From: Favolaschia claudopus
Lineage: Eukaryota; Basidiomycota; Agaricomycetes; Agaricales; Mycenaceae
Direction of reading: 5' to 3'
Length of the DNA stretch: 64,000 nucleotides
NCBI GenBank assembly: GCA_037176885.1
Contig: JAWWNJ010000209.1
Coordinates: 62,001-126,000 of the forward strand
The notes below the pieces were generated by a model. That model worked only from the letters and a program-made list of their open reading frames with translations. It had not been told where the DNA came from and made no database searches. Shown here one piece after another: positions 9,480 to 21,661 of the stretch (positions are counted from its first letter, which is position 1; each line of letters opens with the position of its first letter). Position numbers and translations under genes: made by a program.

Positions 9480-11438
9480 ATGCCTGAGTTCCAAGTCTTG
9501 TCAGCATTTCTGCGGCGCATCAAGCGGGCACTGAAGCGCCGCTTCAAGAAAACTGGTCGTTGGCCGCAAGGTTAATCTAGATGCTTTGCCGTCCATGACA
9601 TAGCTGAGAAAACTCAATTTCAGGTTACTTCTTGTTTTTCCCCCGCACATGGGCAGAAGGCACGGCCCGGAAGGCTCACAAGACATTCTCTGCCGACGTT
9701 GGTGACTACGTCGAAACCCTCGAACCGATGCCGGCCAAAGTCTGCGAATACGACGATAGGAAGTTCCCAAAGAATCGACCTGGGCGATACGTTATAACTC
9801 AGCAGCTCAAGCCTGGGCCCGTAAACGTGGCTGTTCGCGGGAAGCACATCGCACTGTCTGCGGGCCATGTGTGTCATCGAGTTCTCCTTGCTATATGCCA
9901 TATATATTTACCGTTCTTGTTCAGCATGCGGTAGTCTGCCGATTCGCACTGGAGGGCAGTATATTGGTGATGGATAGACGTGATTTTGACGAACTTGTGG
10001 CGGAATGCGTCCCCGGCAACAACCCGAACAAAAACAAAGCGGCTCGTTTACGCTCATTCCTCGCCCCCGAACGATTCATTGAACCTGGTGCACGCTTGAA
10101 AGAAGGCGAGGATTTCAAGATTAATATCTTGGCTGCCGTGGTGATGGAGGAGGAGGTGATAGTGGTGATGGACTATTCTCGTATGACCCAGATCCACGTC
10201 GTGAGCAGCGCTAGGATGTTCGAAAAGGAAGACCTTCGCCCAGGGTCACAGGTTTTTAGTCTCTCGCATCTCCGGGTAATACTCGCTGATTATTTCTGGA
10301 GATCTGGCGCGATAGGCTGTGGGCAAAGTGGCCCAGCGCCCCCGATTGGGTTTTCGAAACCGACGATGCGCTCGCTGGTCTAGACCAGTGGCGTGACACT
10401 GTTCTTCAAACTCAGCGCCGTATGGCCATTCTGGATGTTCTCAATCAAGCAGACAGTTTCGCGTCTGGCCTTGGTCAACAAATGGCAAGTGATCTCCTCT
10501 TCGAGTGCGCCATTCACCCGGATATGCCGAGCTTCGATCTATGCTCCCATGATGGGTTGTATGCGCGCTTCCGTGCCCATATTCCGGTTTTCATGCGCAC
10601 CTTCGTGTCTGATCGCTATTTCGAACGCTGTGGGCTGGCGTCGAACTCCCTCAATCCCTTCTACTTCAACGACTATTCCGACAACAATTTCATTCGCGGG
10701 TTTGTCAAGGTCTATCGTAAAATCGAAGTCCGAGTTCCAGCTGCTCTGTACCATTTATATCAATCAGAGGGTCTCTTTGACTCTGACCATACCATTGGTG
10801 CGTCATATTGGACTACGTTCATTGCAAGAGCATAACATGGCGATCCAGGCTTACCTTACCTAGCTCCATGCGAACCTACCACTCGCATGTTCAAAGTCGT
10901 ACCAGTTCGATTCTTTGAAGACTCAGCTAACAACCGTTATCACATCATCAAAGCCATGCCGCCCGACTCATGGGAGAGTGCTCACACCGTGGTAAGTAAG
11001 ATTAGCTTTTTCGGAAGTCGTTTCCGCTCACGGATCTATAGGAGTCTCCATTTGAAGATGTGTCGAATGCCGGATTTCAATCAACCCTTGGTCCAGCCTC
11101 CTTCGGCGAACCTCTGCGCAACACAACTGGACCCGGACGAAGTTGCTCGTCGGCGGGTCGGAAAGCGAGGTCGCCCGCCGTAAGTATGTGCTCAATATCA
11201 TTGATCTACGCCGTCTCTTTACTCTTGAAGCCCAAGCGCACGGGTAAACCCGGCAGACCCAAGAGCACTCTCACACTGCGGGTCAAACGAACGTATCGAA
11301 GCCATCCCGCGCTCACTGAAGCGTCACACGGCAACGTTTGATGAGAAGGAAATGATCCAATCGGAGGTGGAGGAAGGTGTTGACTCCTCAACCTCGATAT
11401 CATACGCCGCAGTAGCCTTAGAGTATAGTCTGCTATAG
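9480..11438 (+). pseudogene. AT-hook family gene, copy A, full N-terminus but frameshifted 3' end
   Basis: Exons 9480-9570, 9624-9868, 9925-10251, 10302-10797, 10849-10991 and 11042-11179, plus a last exon from 11231, use clean GT/AG introns. The protein starts MPEFQVLSAFLRRIKRALK, a basic helix. A unique region follows (GKHIALSAGH; KINILAAVVMEEE). The conserved block is ILDVLNQAD, AIHPDMPS, EVRVPAALYHLYQS and VPVRFFEDSANNRYH. Near 11120 one extra base moves the frame, so AT-hook GKRGRPP is read in the shifted frame. A second hook, GKPGRPK, and a second shift near 11290 follow. The paralogue at 60248-61755 has matching exons and stays in frame. AT-hooks bind the AT minor groove; the rest is unrecognised. 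Confidence 0.6.
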
Positions 11439-11524
11439 GACTTTGATATGTATGGGTGGATTGTTCGGTGACCTGAGCAAAAATCATAAGTTTACAATTC
11501 CTCGAACGCTGGAAACCACATTCT

Positions 11525-12480
11525 AATCAGCAGAAACACATCCAGTGAGATCTATTCAGGGTTTCCCACTTCAGAATAATTTGCCCTAGTGCAGAGAGAT
11601 ACACCTTGATTGCAGTAGTAGGTCCCGGATTCGGACGACATACAGAAGCAAACAATATGGCTTGATCGCACTTGAACCAATTCCTCGACGTGTAATATCT
11701 TTGTCTAAGGCTTGAAAACACATTCAGGGTAACTTGTACATCAATGTCCCTCCAAATTAATTACCTACACTCCGAGAAACACTCTGTGATGCGCTAGCAG
11801 CTCTCCAATTAGGACGCACATACAGGTACAAACAAGTTGGAAACTTGCTACTTTCTGCCGAAATTGATGATGAAATCACTAGATATGGGGCATGGTACAG
11901 CTCAACTAGTGGCCTCCGCGAATATCTAGCTTTACAGCTTCCCTGATGTAGTATGTACAGAGTTAGGACGAAGACGAAATTTCCGAATTGGGTTAGATAT
12001 GCATACAGATATAAAACAGTTCGACAGGTTGCACTCAACCAATTCCTCAACGTGTGGAAGAACATCAGGACCTTGTTGTAACAATACAAGTCAATCTAGA
12101 TGTGAAACTCTCCCTGAATCAATTGTCTCCATACCGAAAAGTACGTCGATGACACACTAGCAGGGTTCCAAATCAGGAAGAGCCTCAGCGTAGAGCCATG
12201 CGGGAGATTTTCTGTTTCTGGGATGTATTCATACTTAGTTGTGAGTACGCCTTTCGATTTACCGCTCCCACCAGAAGTTGTCATGAAGATCGCGACAGAG
12301 TTGCGGGTCACGTGATCGTGTTCTCTTGTACTCGATGTAATTCCTGAATCCTCAACGTGCAATGTCGGCGTAGCAGCCTCAAAAACACATGTACGAAGAT
12401 TGAACAGTCGGTTTCTCTTCAAATTAATTATCTGTAGTCTGTGCAACACTCCTGCCAGGTGCTATTAGCTTCCTTCAAGT
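11525..12480. repeat. Strongly diverged tandem repeat, unit about 190 bp
   Basis: Several units can be lined up by eye through the shared words CCAATTCCTCRACGTG (near 11680, 12040 and 12350), AAACACATnCAG, CCAAATTAATTA and TAGCAGcTCTCCAA. Their spacing is irregular and one unit carries extra sequence around 12190-12340. No protein frame spans it. It may be an old satellite-like array or tandem remains of a transposon end. Confidence 0.4.
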
Positions 12481-12489
12481 TAGACCACC

Positions 12490-13390
12490 TAGTACAACAA
12501 GTACTTGCTAGGAAGGTTGCGTGTGAGACAGTGTATTAAGAGAGACCTGCTAGCATTATGAGGCCATGGTTTAGCATGGCTATGAAAGTATTTTACGCTC
12601 TGGATGCCCAATCGCACTTTACCGAGCTGCCGAACATACCCGAAATGGAAGTTGCTTGAGTGCACCAGTGCTCAAAGCCGCAACCGTGGCATCTGAAAAT
12701 CGAATGCACGTCTGAACAGTCTATTAGAGGCATACAATACTCTAAATTTACCATTTTGAACTGTGTTGTGTTGAAAAGAGTGAAATCAGCATGTTTGGTC
12801 ACAAACCGGTTGTCCTTCGGAAATAATCCAATTTCCCAGTATTCTGATGATCAAATGCGCTAGAAATGTTACACCAGTATATTTACGCTCAAAGGAGTCT
12901 GGATGCTCAACAGCAACTTCCCTGAAAGGATTTGTTCTGAATTACAGAGTCATAATCTTCGGACACTTTAAGGCAGTTGAAATTGTGATTGTTTGTGCTC
13001 TTTCAATGAAGAGATTATGAGCTAAATGCGAGATAAGCAATGCACTGGTGCTCCTATGAGGTATAAGCTTTATACCTTTTCTCATAGCGCAGGTACGAAA
13101 AGCGAACGAAGGGTTGACGCGGTCACGTGACCGTGTTTGCCCATCTCACAACGCGCCAATGTCCAACAGCGATGGTATAGAGAATACTTCTGTGATGCTT
13201 CAGACAATCATTGAAGTCCTTAAAAGAGGTTTTTTACTACCAGATTTCACTAGGTGCACAATCCCTTACAAGGAAATCTGATTTTCCCGGATTGGGAGGC
13301 GAAGTTACATTTCGGTAAAAGCCTGGAGCCATAGTTCAAGTCACAGGTTCTACTACTGTAAGTGGCCATCGCGCAAACTATAAGACAGAG
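12490..13390. other. Intergenic stretch with a CACGTG palindrome
   Basis: No gene is seen. A perfect 12-base palindrome GGTCACGTGACC lies at 13121-13132 and contains a CACGTG E-box-type core; a related GGTCACGTGATC occurs near 12305. Whether either is a regulatory site is unknown. Confidence 0.35.
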
Positions 13391-13392
13391 AT

Positions 13393-15323
13393 TTATATGG
13401 GATTAGCTTGTCTTTCACCGCCTTGACCTTTGCCCTGATCGTAATCGCAATCCCCGGAGCCACCTGCCTGGTTCAGAGATTGTGCGGTATGCGAGGTGGC
13501 CAGGGCAGGGGCAAAGCACACCGCCAAGAATCGCCGCAGCGCATTCTCTTTTAGCTGTTCTACAGAGGATGCAGGACCAGTGTTGGAGCTCTGTCGATCC
13601 TGTAAATACATAGCGTAGCGCGGGCATCCCGGGTGAACGTTTTGTTGTTTCCGTAAGTGGACAGTTTCAAGCAGCCCAAAGCGGAACTGCATCCGCTATT
13701 TTGTACTCGTCAGAGGTTGGAATCCTGCACCTCTGGCGCGGGCGATGACATCCTCGACAATGAGAATTTGTCGAATTTGGGTGTACGCGGTTCCGAATTT
13801 AGGCAGAGATCCGTCGTCCTCCAACAGAATGGAAAGTTGATATGCTTCGGGGAGAAAATGCTGGTCAAGTGCCGCGCTCACCAAGGCAAGATTGGCTAAG
13901 CAGCGCTGGACAATCTGCGGCGGTTGCGGCATCGGTGTTCTCGACATTGAGCGACTCGCTGGGCGACTGTTCTCTGATGGTACTGGAGTAGCGGAGGAGC
14001 TAGATGGAGGAACAGTAGGTGCGGTGAGATACTGGAGAGAAATTAGGTCAGATCAGTAGCGAGATAAACGCACTCACACGAGGGAAGACATAGAGCACGA
14101 AAAAGAATGTAGCTTCAGCAATGCCACGAATGCGGAAGATTTCATGGCTGGTAGGTGTATGAGCGGCTCGTGGCGCAATGACCGTCATAGAAGAATCGAG
14201 GTGGAGCGCAAAGACCCCTTTTCGGAGTAGGTGTTTTGAAGCATACTAAAAGTGGGATCCTGAACCTCGATCAATCGCTGAGAGCACGCGATACAATACT
14301 CGGTACGATCCAGCTGCCGACAAATCCTTCTCAACATCTCTGCTGCTGTGCCACTTGCCGTCACAAGTGCGAGGATGAGATCCCTCAGAGATGGAGCCAA
14401 AGAAGCGACACAAACGAGGTTCCAGGAAGCCACACTGCGCAGGATTCTCGGATGGGAGCCCGAGATATACAGCCAACCTCAGCTGGAATCGCTGACGGAG
14501 GCCGGCTGACAGTGGGAGGAACAACAGGTGGAGCAGGAGTGCGGCGGAGACGTTCGCGCTCACGCAGATTAGCGAGACTTCCGTTACCAGCCCTGGGACA
14601 TGCGACTGCTGGGAGAACGGGATTTTGGTTGGACGGGCGGGAAGAGGTGGTCCAGATTGGAATCACTGGCAGATTCGTCGTGAGTTTGACTCAAATCCAG
14701 CGCGTTTGGAGAGCCTGTCGTCAGAGGAAAACCCGAGCGAGCTACTGGTGAACGAGGTTGACCTAGAGCCTGGATAACGCGCACGTGGAGAGTGAAGAGT
14801 AGGTGGACGATAAATGATGTTGTGGAAATCATTGGCTTCTGCCGGAGAAGGATTGGTTGAAATTGGCGCCAATGGGTAAGACGGTGAGCTGGGGAGCGCG
14901 TTCTCGAGAAAGTCCAGCCCAGGTGCGTTCATGAAGTGATGAATTGCTGGCCCTCGACTTCTGGGTTCAAAGTGACAGTGAGATCTTCGCCCATAGGCTC
15001 CTCAGGCCAATTATCGAAGTCCAACTCGCTTTGTGAATTGTTGAAAAACAGCTGATCAAAAATAATGTGGCACGCACGGTACGGAATCTCCTGCCTCTGA
15101 ATGCTCAACAACGACTTCCATATTATTGTCGACCTCATCTATTCAAACTCAGAAAGAGACAAATAACAACGCAAGATGATTTACCCACCACTTGAGGAAC
15201 AGAGTTGAGCTCGTCTGAGCGTCGGCGATAATGAGGAGTACGAGATCGTTGTGGCAGGGGGCGAACTGGAGATGGAGCCTCTCCATTGAGCCGGCGACTG
15301 TGTCGGGTGGGGGCTTGGCTCAT
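13393..15323 (-). CDS. Hypothetical multi-exon gene, possibly decayed
   Basis: The likely start is MSQAPTRHSRRLNGE at 15323. Exon 1 (15323-15185) joins exon 2 (15138-15083) and exon 3 (from 15024) through GTAAAT- and GTACCG-starting introns, giving an acidic stretch (DEVDNNMEV, LDFDNWPEEPMGED). Later segments that look coding are NPSPAEANDFHNIIYRP (about 14850), a Cys-containing segment AEMLRRICRQLDRTEYCIACSQRL (about 14300; possible CxxC) and SILLEDDGSLPKFGTAYTQI (about 13830). They lie in different frames and not all junctions could be placed. No family recognised. It lies just downstream of the HECT-like gene on the same strand. Confidence 0.35.
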
Positions 15324-15455
15324 TGCGCACAGTGAAGAACACTCAAAGACGATTATATAGCAGTACTTGAAGTTTTCACACTAACGGTGAGCCCTGAAAT
15401 CGCTTAAACATTTCAAATGAGCTCGGGTAAAGTACCGAGACATCGTAGCAGTAAT

Positions 15456-18400
15456 CTACGACGAAGTGTAGGCATTCTGGGAAGCCAGAAGTTGAGCATG
15501 AAAGAGGCGACCAAATGTAGTGTCCTTCCCTGCCTCCGCATTTTCTGAGATGAGAAGGGTGGCGAAGACGAGCGTTGTTGGTGATAGAGAAAGTTTGAAG
15601 CAAGAGCGGAAGTCGATGACGACGTCTGGCCCGAAATCGTCATTCCCCGCCGCATCAACGGTCGGGTAGGCTTTCGGAATAGTCATGTGTGATGAGGCAC
15701 TGTGACAAAGAAAATAAATATTGGAACAGTTGTTCGAAGGCAAAAATTGCTCACCTTGATTCTCCAACCCGCAGGTCTCACAGGCAGAAGGATCGATCCA
15801 GTAGTAACAGAGAGGAAGAGACGAGCACGGACGACAGAGTCGGGAGCCGTGAACTCGGGGTCGATCAGTGCGCGTATCACACCGTCCAGGTCCCGGGGAT
15901 GGCCCGCGCTCCAACAAGTAGTGGGAGACGAAACGCTCAATGAGCGCCACCATCTCGACGTTATCCCCCCCAGGGATTGACTTCCGGATTGGTTTCATTG
16001 TAGTCGATGAATCGCAGAATGTCGGCAGGAGATTTAAGCTGCCGGTCAAAGGCAGCCTTGATCAGCTCCAGACACGGAGTCACTCACAAACCACTGCGTG
16101 CGACGGAGATGAGAGGATATACAACCTATGGATGTTGACACTCACCTCGAGTATATGATGCGGACGGTCTTGTCCTCCGAAAGGCTCCACAACAGCATTG
16201 AAACCATCACCCATTCCGAAATAGTCTGGATGGTGCTCGATATCGGCAGTGCCAAGTGTCGCATAGCTAACAATGGAGTCCGAGATCCCCTGATGCTCCT
16301 CCTCTGAGCGCGGCAACGAGATCAAGGTCGGCTGTAGGGCAATGAGAATGATGTTGACGGTGGTACAAGAAGAGACTGCTTACATCAATTTCGGGGATGT
16401 TGACGAGATATTGGTACACTTCACAGTAGGGAGGCTTAGCAGAATACAAAGGCTGATCTAGTGATACTCCGACAATGCGTTTGATGAACAAAATCGAGTC
16501 CGGTGACATGAAGCGGGAAAGAAAGTCAATGTCAAACTTCGACGCACTCACGCGTTCCGTTGAATAAAGTGTGAAAAAGAAAAGGGGAAACTGGAAGAGG
16601 AGCGCCAATGAATAGAAAGTGAAGGAGGAGAATGAGGCCGGTAGCTTTAGCCACCACAGAAGCGGTAAGGAAAGGGGGAACGAGACGGATGAAGGCGGAG
16701 AGTTAGAAAGCCTTCGCGCTCGATCCAAAAGCGGCCATCAGAGAGAAGGATTTTGACAGCCTGCCCTATGACCTCGTTGCGAGGGCCACGACCGATACCA
16801 GGGCCGCTACAGAATTTATCAGGGGAGATTCAACACAGACATCAAAAGCTCACATTCTCGCACGAAGTCCAAACAAACCCTGCTCCCCAAGATGTGCGTT
16901 CTCAATGGTCGGCCGGGCCGAAAGAAACTGTTCATTGATCGCTTCTTTCAGTTTGAGAGTGGTGGGGCGAGAGCAGAGCCAAAAACACAGTGTAATGAGG
17001 GCTCGTGCGCCGTCATCTACCGTGCTTGAAACGACGACAATGTGGTCATCGATCTCCCGAGGTGCCTGGAGATGATTTTGCCACGCCGTTAGAGTGGAAG
17101 GGCCAGACCCGGGCATGTGTTGAAGAGTGAGATCGACAGCGGCGTGTGGCCCTAGGTATGAACGATGCTGTGTGAGAGAGAGGTCAGACATTGTTGAGAA
17201 AAGATCAGAATTAAACTTGCCTTCATGCTGACAGGCGCCTGTTTCATTATGGCTGTGAGAAGTGGGCCGGGAACGAACATTGCAGTCGTTGAGATCGGAA
17301 CGGCATCGGCTGCAGCCTGCTGCACAAAAATTTGAGCCGAAAAGGAGAATAAGGAGTCGTGATTCTTACCTCCTGCCACTGCTGGCGAGCGGCAGATCGA
17401 GTGATCATCTATGTTATCTCAAAAGTGATTAAACAGCAAGGAAAGGAATACATACTTGCAATCCTGGAGCGGCAGGAACAGAATGTGACTCGCTGCCGCT
17501 GTCACTGCGGTAAGGAGAATCCTGTATTTCGATAATAGTTTGAGAGCTGTAGGGAGTACGACTGAAAAGAAGTTGAACTGACCTCATCGATTAACATGGC
17601 AGGAAAACTATTACACGAACAAGATTGAATAAGCATAACATGCAATAGTGCGAACTGTATACATACCTCGTCATCGCTATCGGAACCTCAAGAATCTCGG
17701 GCGAGACTTGGCGAACAGATTCCGGCTCGGGGGTGGTGAGCCTTGTACATCCCTTTCCGCACTCGGGGCTTGGATCTCCACTGAGTGACGCGATGATCGA
17801 GTGGAGAACACGCCGCCCAAAGCAGCGGTGGGGAAGAACATAGCCTGGAAGACGACTAGTCGGGCCAAAAAAGCAGTCGATCGGCGCAAAGAGATTCCGG
17901 TTACGAGGGGCTTTGGAAGCATGGTTAAGTTCTCGTCACAATTCGTATCCCATACAATGACGCACCGAGAAAAATAAATACACCATCGCCAAGATTGTTG
18001 GGTGTATGACTATAAGGGGCACTCCGGAGCGCCTGTAAGGTAAACGTGAATCGTGTGAGAGATTTGGGATCCTCGACCCAGGTTCGCCCGTTAGCGCTAG
18101 ATTAAGTCATAAATAGAATAATTGGACAAGAACACTAAGCTCACCGTCCGCGTGGACCAAGGAGGACGTAAGACATCGTGTTGGGACTAGGGATAGTAGC
18201 AGTGAGAGCTGGGGCGACGTAATCGATGTTGTTGGTAGCACAATGATCCCGGAAAAGCAAGCTCGATAGCTTCAAAGATTGGTCCGGTCGTCGAGACGTC
18301 GACGGTGAAAACTAGGCCCGCAGTTTTAAGAGTGGTTTGAACGTTTTCAATCTCCTCTGCGCTCTTCCAGAAAAAACGCGGAGAAAGATCGAGAGTGTCG

Positions 18401-19345
18401 TTAAAATCCGAGGTGTCGAGCTAACAGAAGCAGGGTATAGATATAAATGCATCAGTAGACGATTAAAGATCGAAACGATATTTTGCGCACCACTTTAGGC
18501 AAAATACCGCACCAGACGATCGCCGAGGTCGGAGCAGTCACCGCTGCAAAGTCGTTCAATGCCGGGATAGAAGCCGAGGTTTCCGTGAACGAGCGAGGCG
18601 GACCAGACTTGCGCTTCTTCTTCGGAGATGTGGGAGAAGACGATGTAGCCAGGCTTGAGGAACCGGCAAGCAGACCCATGCAAGTTTCGTTGGATTGAAG
18701 CCTGACGCGCCTGTTGCACCGAAGCAGTCGATGGCCGAGCAAGACCGGTGAAAGCAGTGACTGGGCGATGAGGAACACCGATAGAGGGACTGGCTCCGGC
18801 AGAAACAGAGGTAGAGACGAGACCAGATGGGACAGGAGCAGGAGCGGATGTGCTGGAGGTGGTGGAGGGCAAGCTTAATTAACGGATCAACAACTGATTG
18901 ACCGTTGACATGATGACGAAATGCGCACCTCGACGACTGAGTGAGTTGAGGCGTGTGCCGACCATTTGAGACCACAGATACAGGCCAGATGCATAGTCCA
19001 AGTGGTACTTGTCTTGAATTCAAATCAATCACAACACCGTTTCAAGTTCGCAATACGAGGTAAACACAACCGAAAAGAAGGCAGCGCAGCGGCCATCACT
19101 CGTTCCGCGCGGGCAAACATCTGATTTTGTTCAGTCAAAGACGAAGCTTGAACAACATGAGTGATCCAAGGGTGACCCACAGATAAAGCAAATGGTTTCC
19201 GGATTGTCAAAGTCCTACAGTTTCTGAGTTTCGATAGAGTACCGTAAGCATAAAAAAAGGACACACAGCATATTTTGGAGTGCCGTCGGGGTTTTCGGCG
19301 ACAAATCCGAAGCAGGTTTGAACGCAGTCAGCAACGATACAGGCT
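15456..19345 (-). pseudogene. Fungal HECT-like ubiquitin ligase gene, many exons, apparent frameshifts
   Basis: Short exons read in order. First comes a zinc-type segment (CVQTCFGF ... CFIC-GHPWITH, about 19345-19100). A linker has an SV40-type nuclear signal, PKKKRKSG (about 18600). Then come ILPKV/LDTSDFNDTLDLSPRFFW (18493 and 18420), LRSAPYSHTPNNLGDG (18040) and FAPIDCFFGPTSRLPGYVLP (17880). A HECT-like part follows: GIGRGPRNEVIGQAVKILLSDGRFW (16740), DVVIDFRSCFKLSLSP near the end, then stop at 15456. The Cys in RSCF resembles the catalytic Cys of a HECT C-lobe, where ubiquitin forms a thioester. An extra G near 19175 splits CFICG from HPWITH, and another base near 18255 shifts the frame. 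Assignment moderate; exon limits approximate. Confidence 0.45.
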
Positions 19346-19489
19346 CCGCGAGAAGGAAGCCGGAAATTTAGACGCATTATTGAGATCAGTTGGGTTTGAC
19401 GGGGAAATTAGACGACGCAGTTTGTGCTTCTGGGCAGTACTGAAGGTCATTCTCGGTACGGCATTCAAGCTCGGATAACCGGATAACGA

Positions 19490-19760
19490 AATCGATCAGC
19501 AGGATTCCTAAGGAATGGCGAGGAAAGCCAAAGTCAAACAGTGACGGCGATTCGTAGAAATACAATGTATTGGGAATTCCTCAGGATTCCTCAGGATTGA
19601 TTCCTGAGGAACTCCCTGGCTATCCTTGTCATTCCTTAGGATTTATCGGGACAGGCTTCAGGAATTTGAAGGAATCACTCAGAAGCCGAGGTTTCGGAAG
19701 GATTTGCACGGAGTTACAAGGAATATCAAGGATCTGTAGTGATTCATATGCAAAATAGGT
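19490..19760. repeat. Palindromic ATTCC/GGAAT-rich block
   Basis: GATTCCTAAGGAAT, ATTCCTCAGGATTCC and TTCCTGAGGAA words cluster here, like the block upstream of the integrase-type gene at 5.3-5.56 kb. It may be a relic of the same transposon family. No terminal repeat was found. Confidence 0.3.
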
Positions 19761-20409
19761 CAGGTACAAAGTCAAATGTTTTTGTCCAATGGCGGCCTTC
19801 ATAATTTCCTGCTTGCCCTTTGCTCAGCCAGGAGGTAGCTACAAACCTGGTGTAACTTCGAAGACCTTTGAAAGCCTACCCAAATGATTCTTGGTCTCAA
19901 ATATTCGAGCCCGGTTTGTGATTTTGAGTCGAACGCTGCTGTGGCTTGTGCCTCTCGTCCGAAAAGGTTCAACTTATCCACATTTCCTATACAGCCAAGT
20001 GGAGAAGTAAAGAATTTCTAGTGACAAAGTTTGTAGATCAAGGCCTACTGTATGGTACCTAATACAATTTGGAAGGAAATATCTTGATTTTGGTGCGGGA
20101 CAAGAGGTTTGGGGAAGGGTGACTTACGGCTAACGCGTGACAACCTAACTCTAGAAGTACTATCTGGCTGTGGGTTAGAGAGTGGATGGATATCCACTCC
20201 ATTGAACAACAGGGTTCACCCTTCAACCGTCTTGTACATTCAAAGAAATCTCAGAGTATGCTTTCCGGTTCTCCTTCATAAGTTACTGGCCATCGAGATG
20301 TACTTATGACAGGCATAGGGTTAATTCCATATGCAGTCCTCGAGCTCAACAGATGACGTTCACACAAGAGATTTTGTCATGAATGGTGAAGCAACTTCTC
20401 ATTAAACCG
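19760..20409. other. Intergenic stretch, nothing recognised
   Basis: This lies between the ATTCC-rich block and the first Ty3 element. Only short, motif-free frames occur. Confidence 0.4.
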
Positions 20410-20485
20410 GAGGTTGTAAGGGCAACCTTTAGGACCCGAGATGTCTCGAGGGTCTAGCGAGGGAGAATCCAAAGTTAATTAAGAA

Positions 20486-21661
20486 CACTGTGAAAACATC
20501 GGCACCTGATTTTCATGTACCTAGAAAATGAATCAATTATTTGATGGAAATGCCCATGATTTTAGCTTTTCAGGTATCCCAGAAGAAATTAGGCCCCATT
20601 CAATGAATTTGACCGATTGCTCACCTTCTCAAAAAATCACGGAATATGACATTAAAATCCCCAGCGCCTGTTACAGCGCAAAAACCGCGCAAGTCCAAAT
20701 GCCGAATTGCCGGGAAATGACGTCAGAGCTCCACATGCGCAGCACACAAATGCTGCGGACGACCTTGGACGTCTCTTGTCTCCCTCCCACCACCACCACC
20801 ACCACCACCATGCCGCCAGCTCTCTCCTCGACGCCGTCGCCCACTGTCGCCGTCGCCGCCGTCTGTCATTGTTTCTGTGGCCGTCATCGTCACCGCCGCT
20901 CTTTTTAGGCTCCCTCGCTCTTTCAAAGTGACTGCAAAATGAGTCGACTGACCAACAGGCTCCCTCCCATTTGCACCACCTCAATGACCTCCAAGCGCTT
21001 GGCTCCTCCCCCGTCCCCGGCGTCGCCATTAGTGCAATCGCTCGCTGAGTGATTCGCATGGCAATGGATTACAACGAGAGCATGGTAACAGGTGCGCTGA
21101 CTGCCCATCGTCCCCTCAAACTTCCACTAACCACTTCTCTCTAGCACGCTGCTCTATTCTATCGCCCCGAATCCGACTCCAACGCAACTCTTCTCGATCA
21201 TTCGCCCTCGTCTTCGTCGAATCAAACTTACGCCCAAGCATCGAGCCGACGTCACCCCCCCTCTTCCATCCTTCGTCCGGCATCCATAGCCCGAAACCCA
21301 GACTCAAATTTAGCAGAGTGGTAGTTTTCACGGCGCCGAGCGGATTCGCGTAGATATTGCATGTATTGGTACACAGAGCACAATATCATTCATTTGTACC
21401 CGAATTTCGCTCCGCATCGCATTATTTTAATGGTCTCATTCCATGATTTCACGCATGTGCAGGGAGGCTTTGGGATTTGAGCCTGATTTTCATTGGATCG
21501 GCACATGAATTTGGCACATGAAAACGTCAAAAAAGAGTATGATTTTGTTTCGGCGCTAGGTACATGAAAATCCGGGGCCAGTGACTGATATTCAGGTTAT
21601 GGGGGCATGAAAATCGGTGTACCAAGGTACATGATTTTCAGGTCCCCCGATCTTCACAGTG
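20486..21661. mobile_element. Non-autonomous CACTA-like (CMC) element, TSD GAA
   Basis: The 1176-bp insert begins CACTGTGAA and ends TTCACAGTG. It is flanked by GAA at 20483-20485 and 21662-21664; the intact LTR has GAA once. The subterminal zones carry repeated GGTACATGAAAATC-like words in both orientations. The 3-bp duplication, CACTG ends and subterminal repeats fit the CACTA/EnSpm/Plavaka group. No transposase is present. A (CAC)n microsatellite lies at about 20790-20812. Confidence 0.75.
21060..21325 (+). other. Possible captured host gene fragment inside the CACTA-like element
   Basis: ATGGATTACAACGAGAGCATG is followed by a GTAACAGG donor near 21088 and a TTCTCTCTAG acceptor near 21144. 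After the splice the frame reads HAALFYRPESDSNATLLDHS and stays open to a TAG near 21321. The arrangement looks like two exons with a 57-base intron, unlike the subterminal repeats around it. No family is recognised. Confidence 0.3.

Noticed and set aside
13063..13081. AGGTATAA/TTATACCT palindrome
   Set aside because: Only eight-base arms around a three-base loop, in an AT-rich stretch with no other support for a site.
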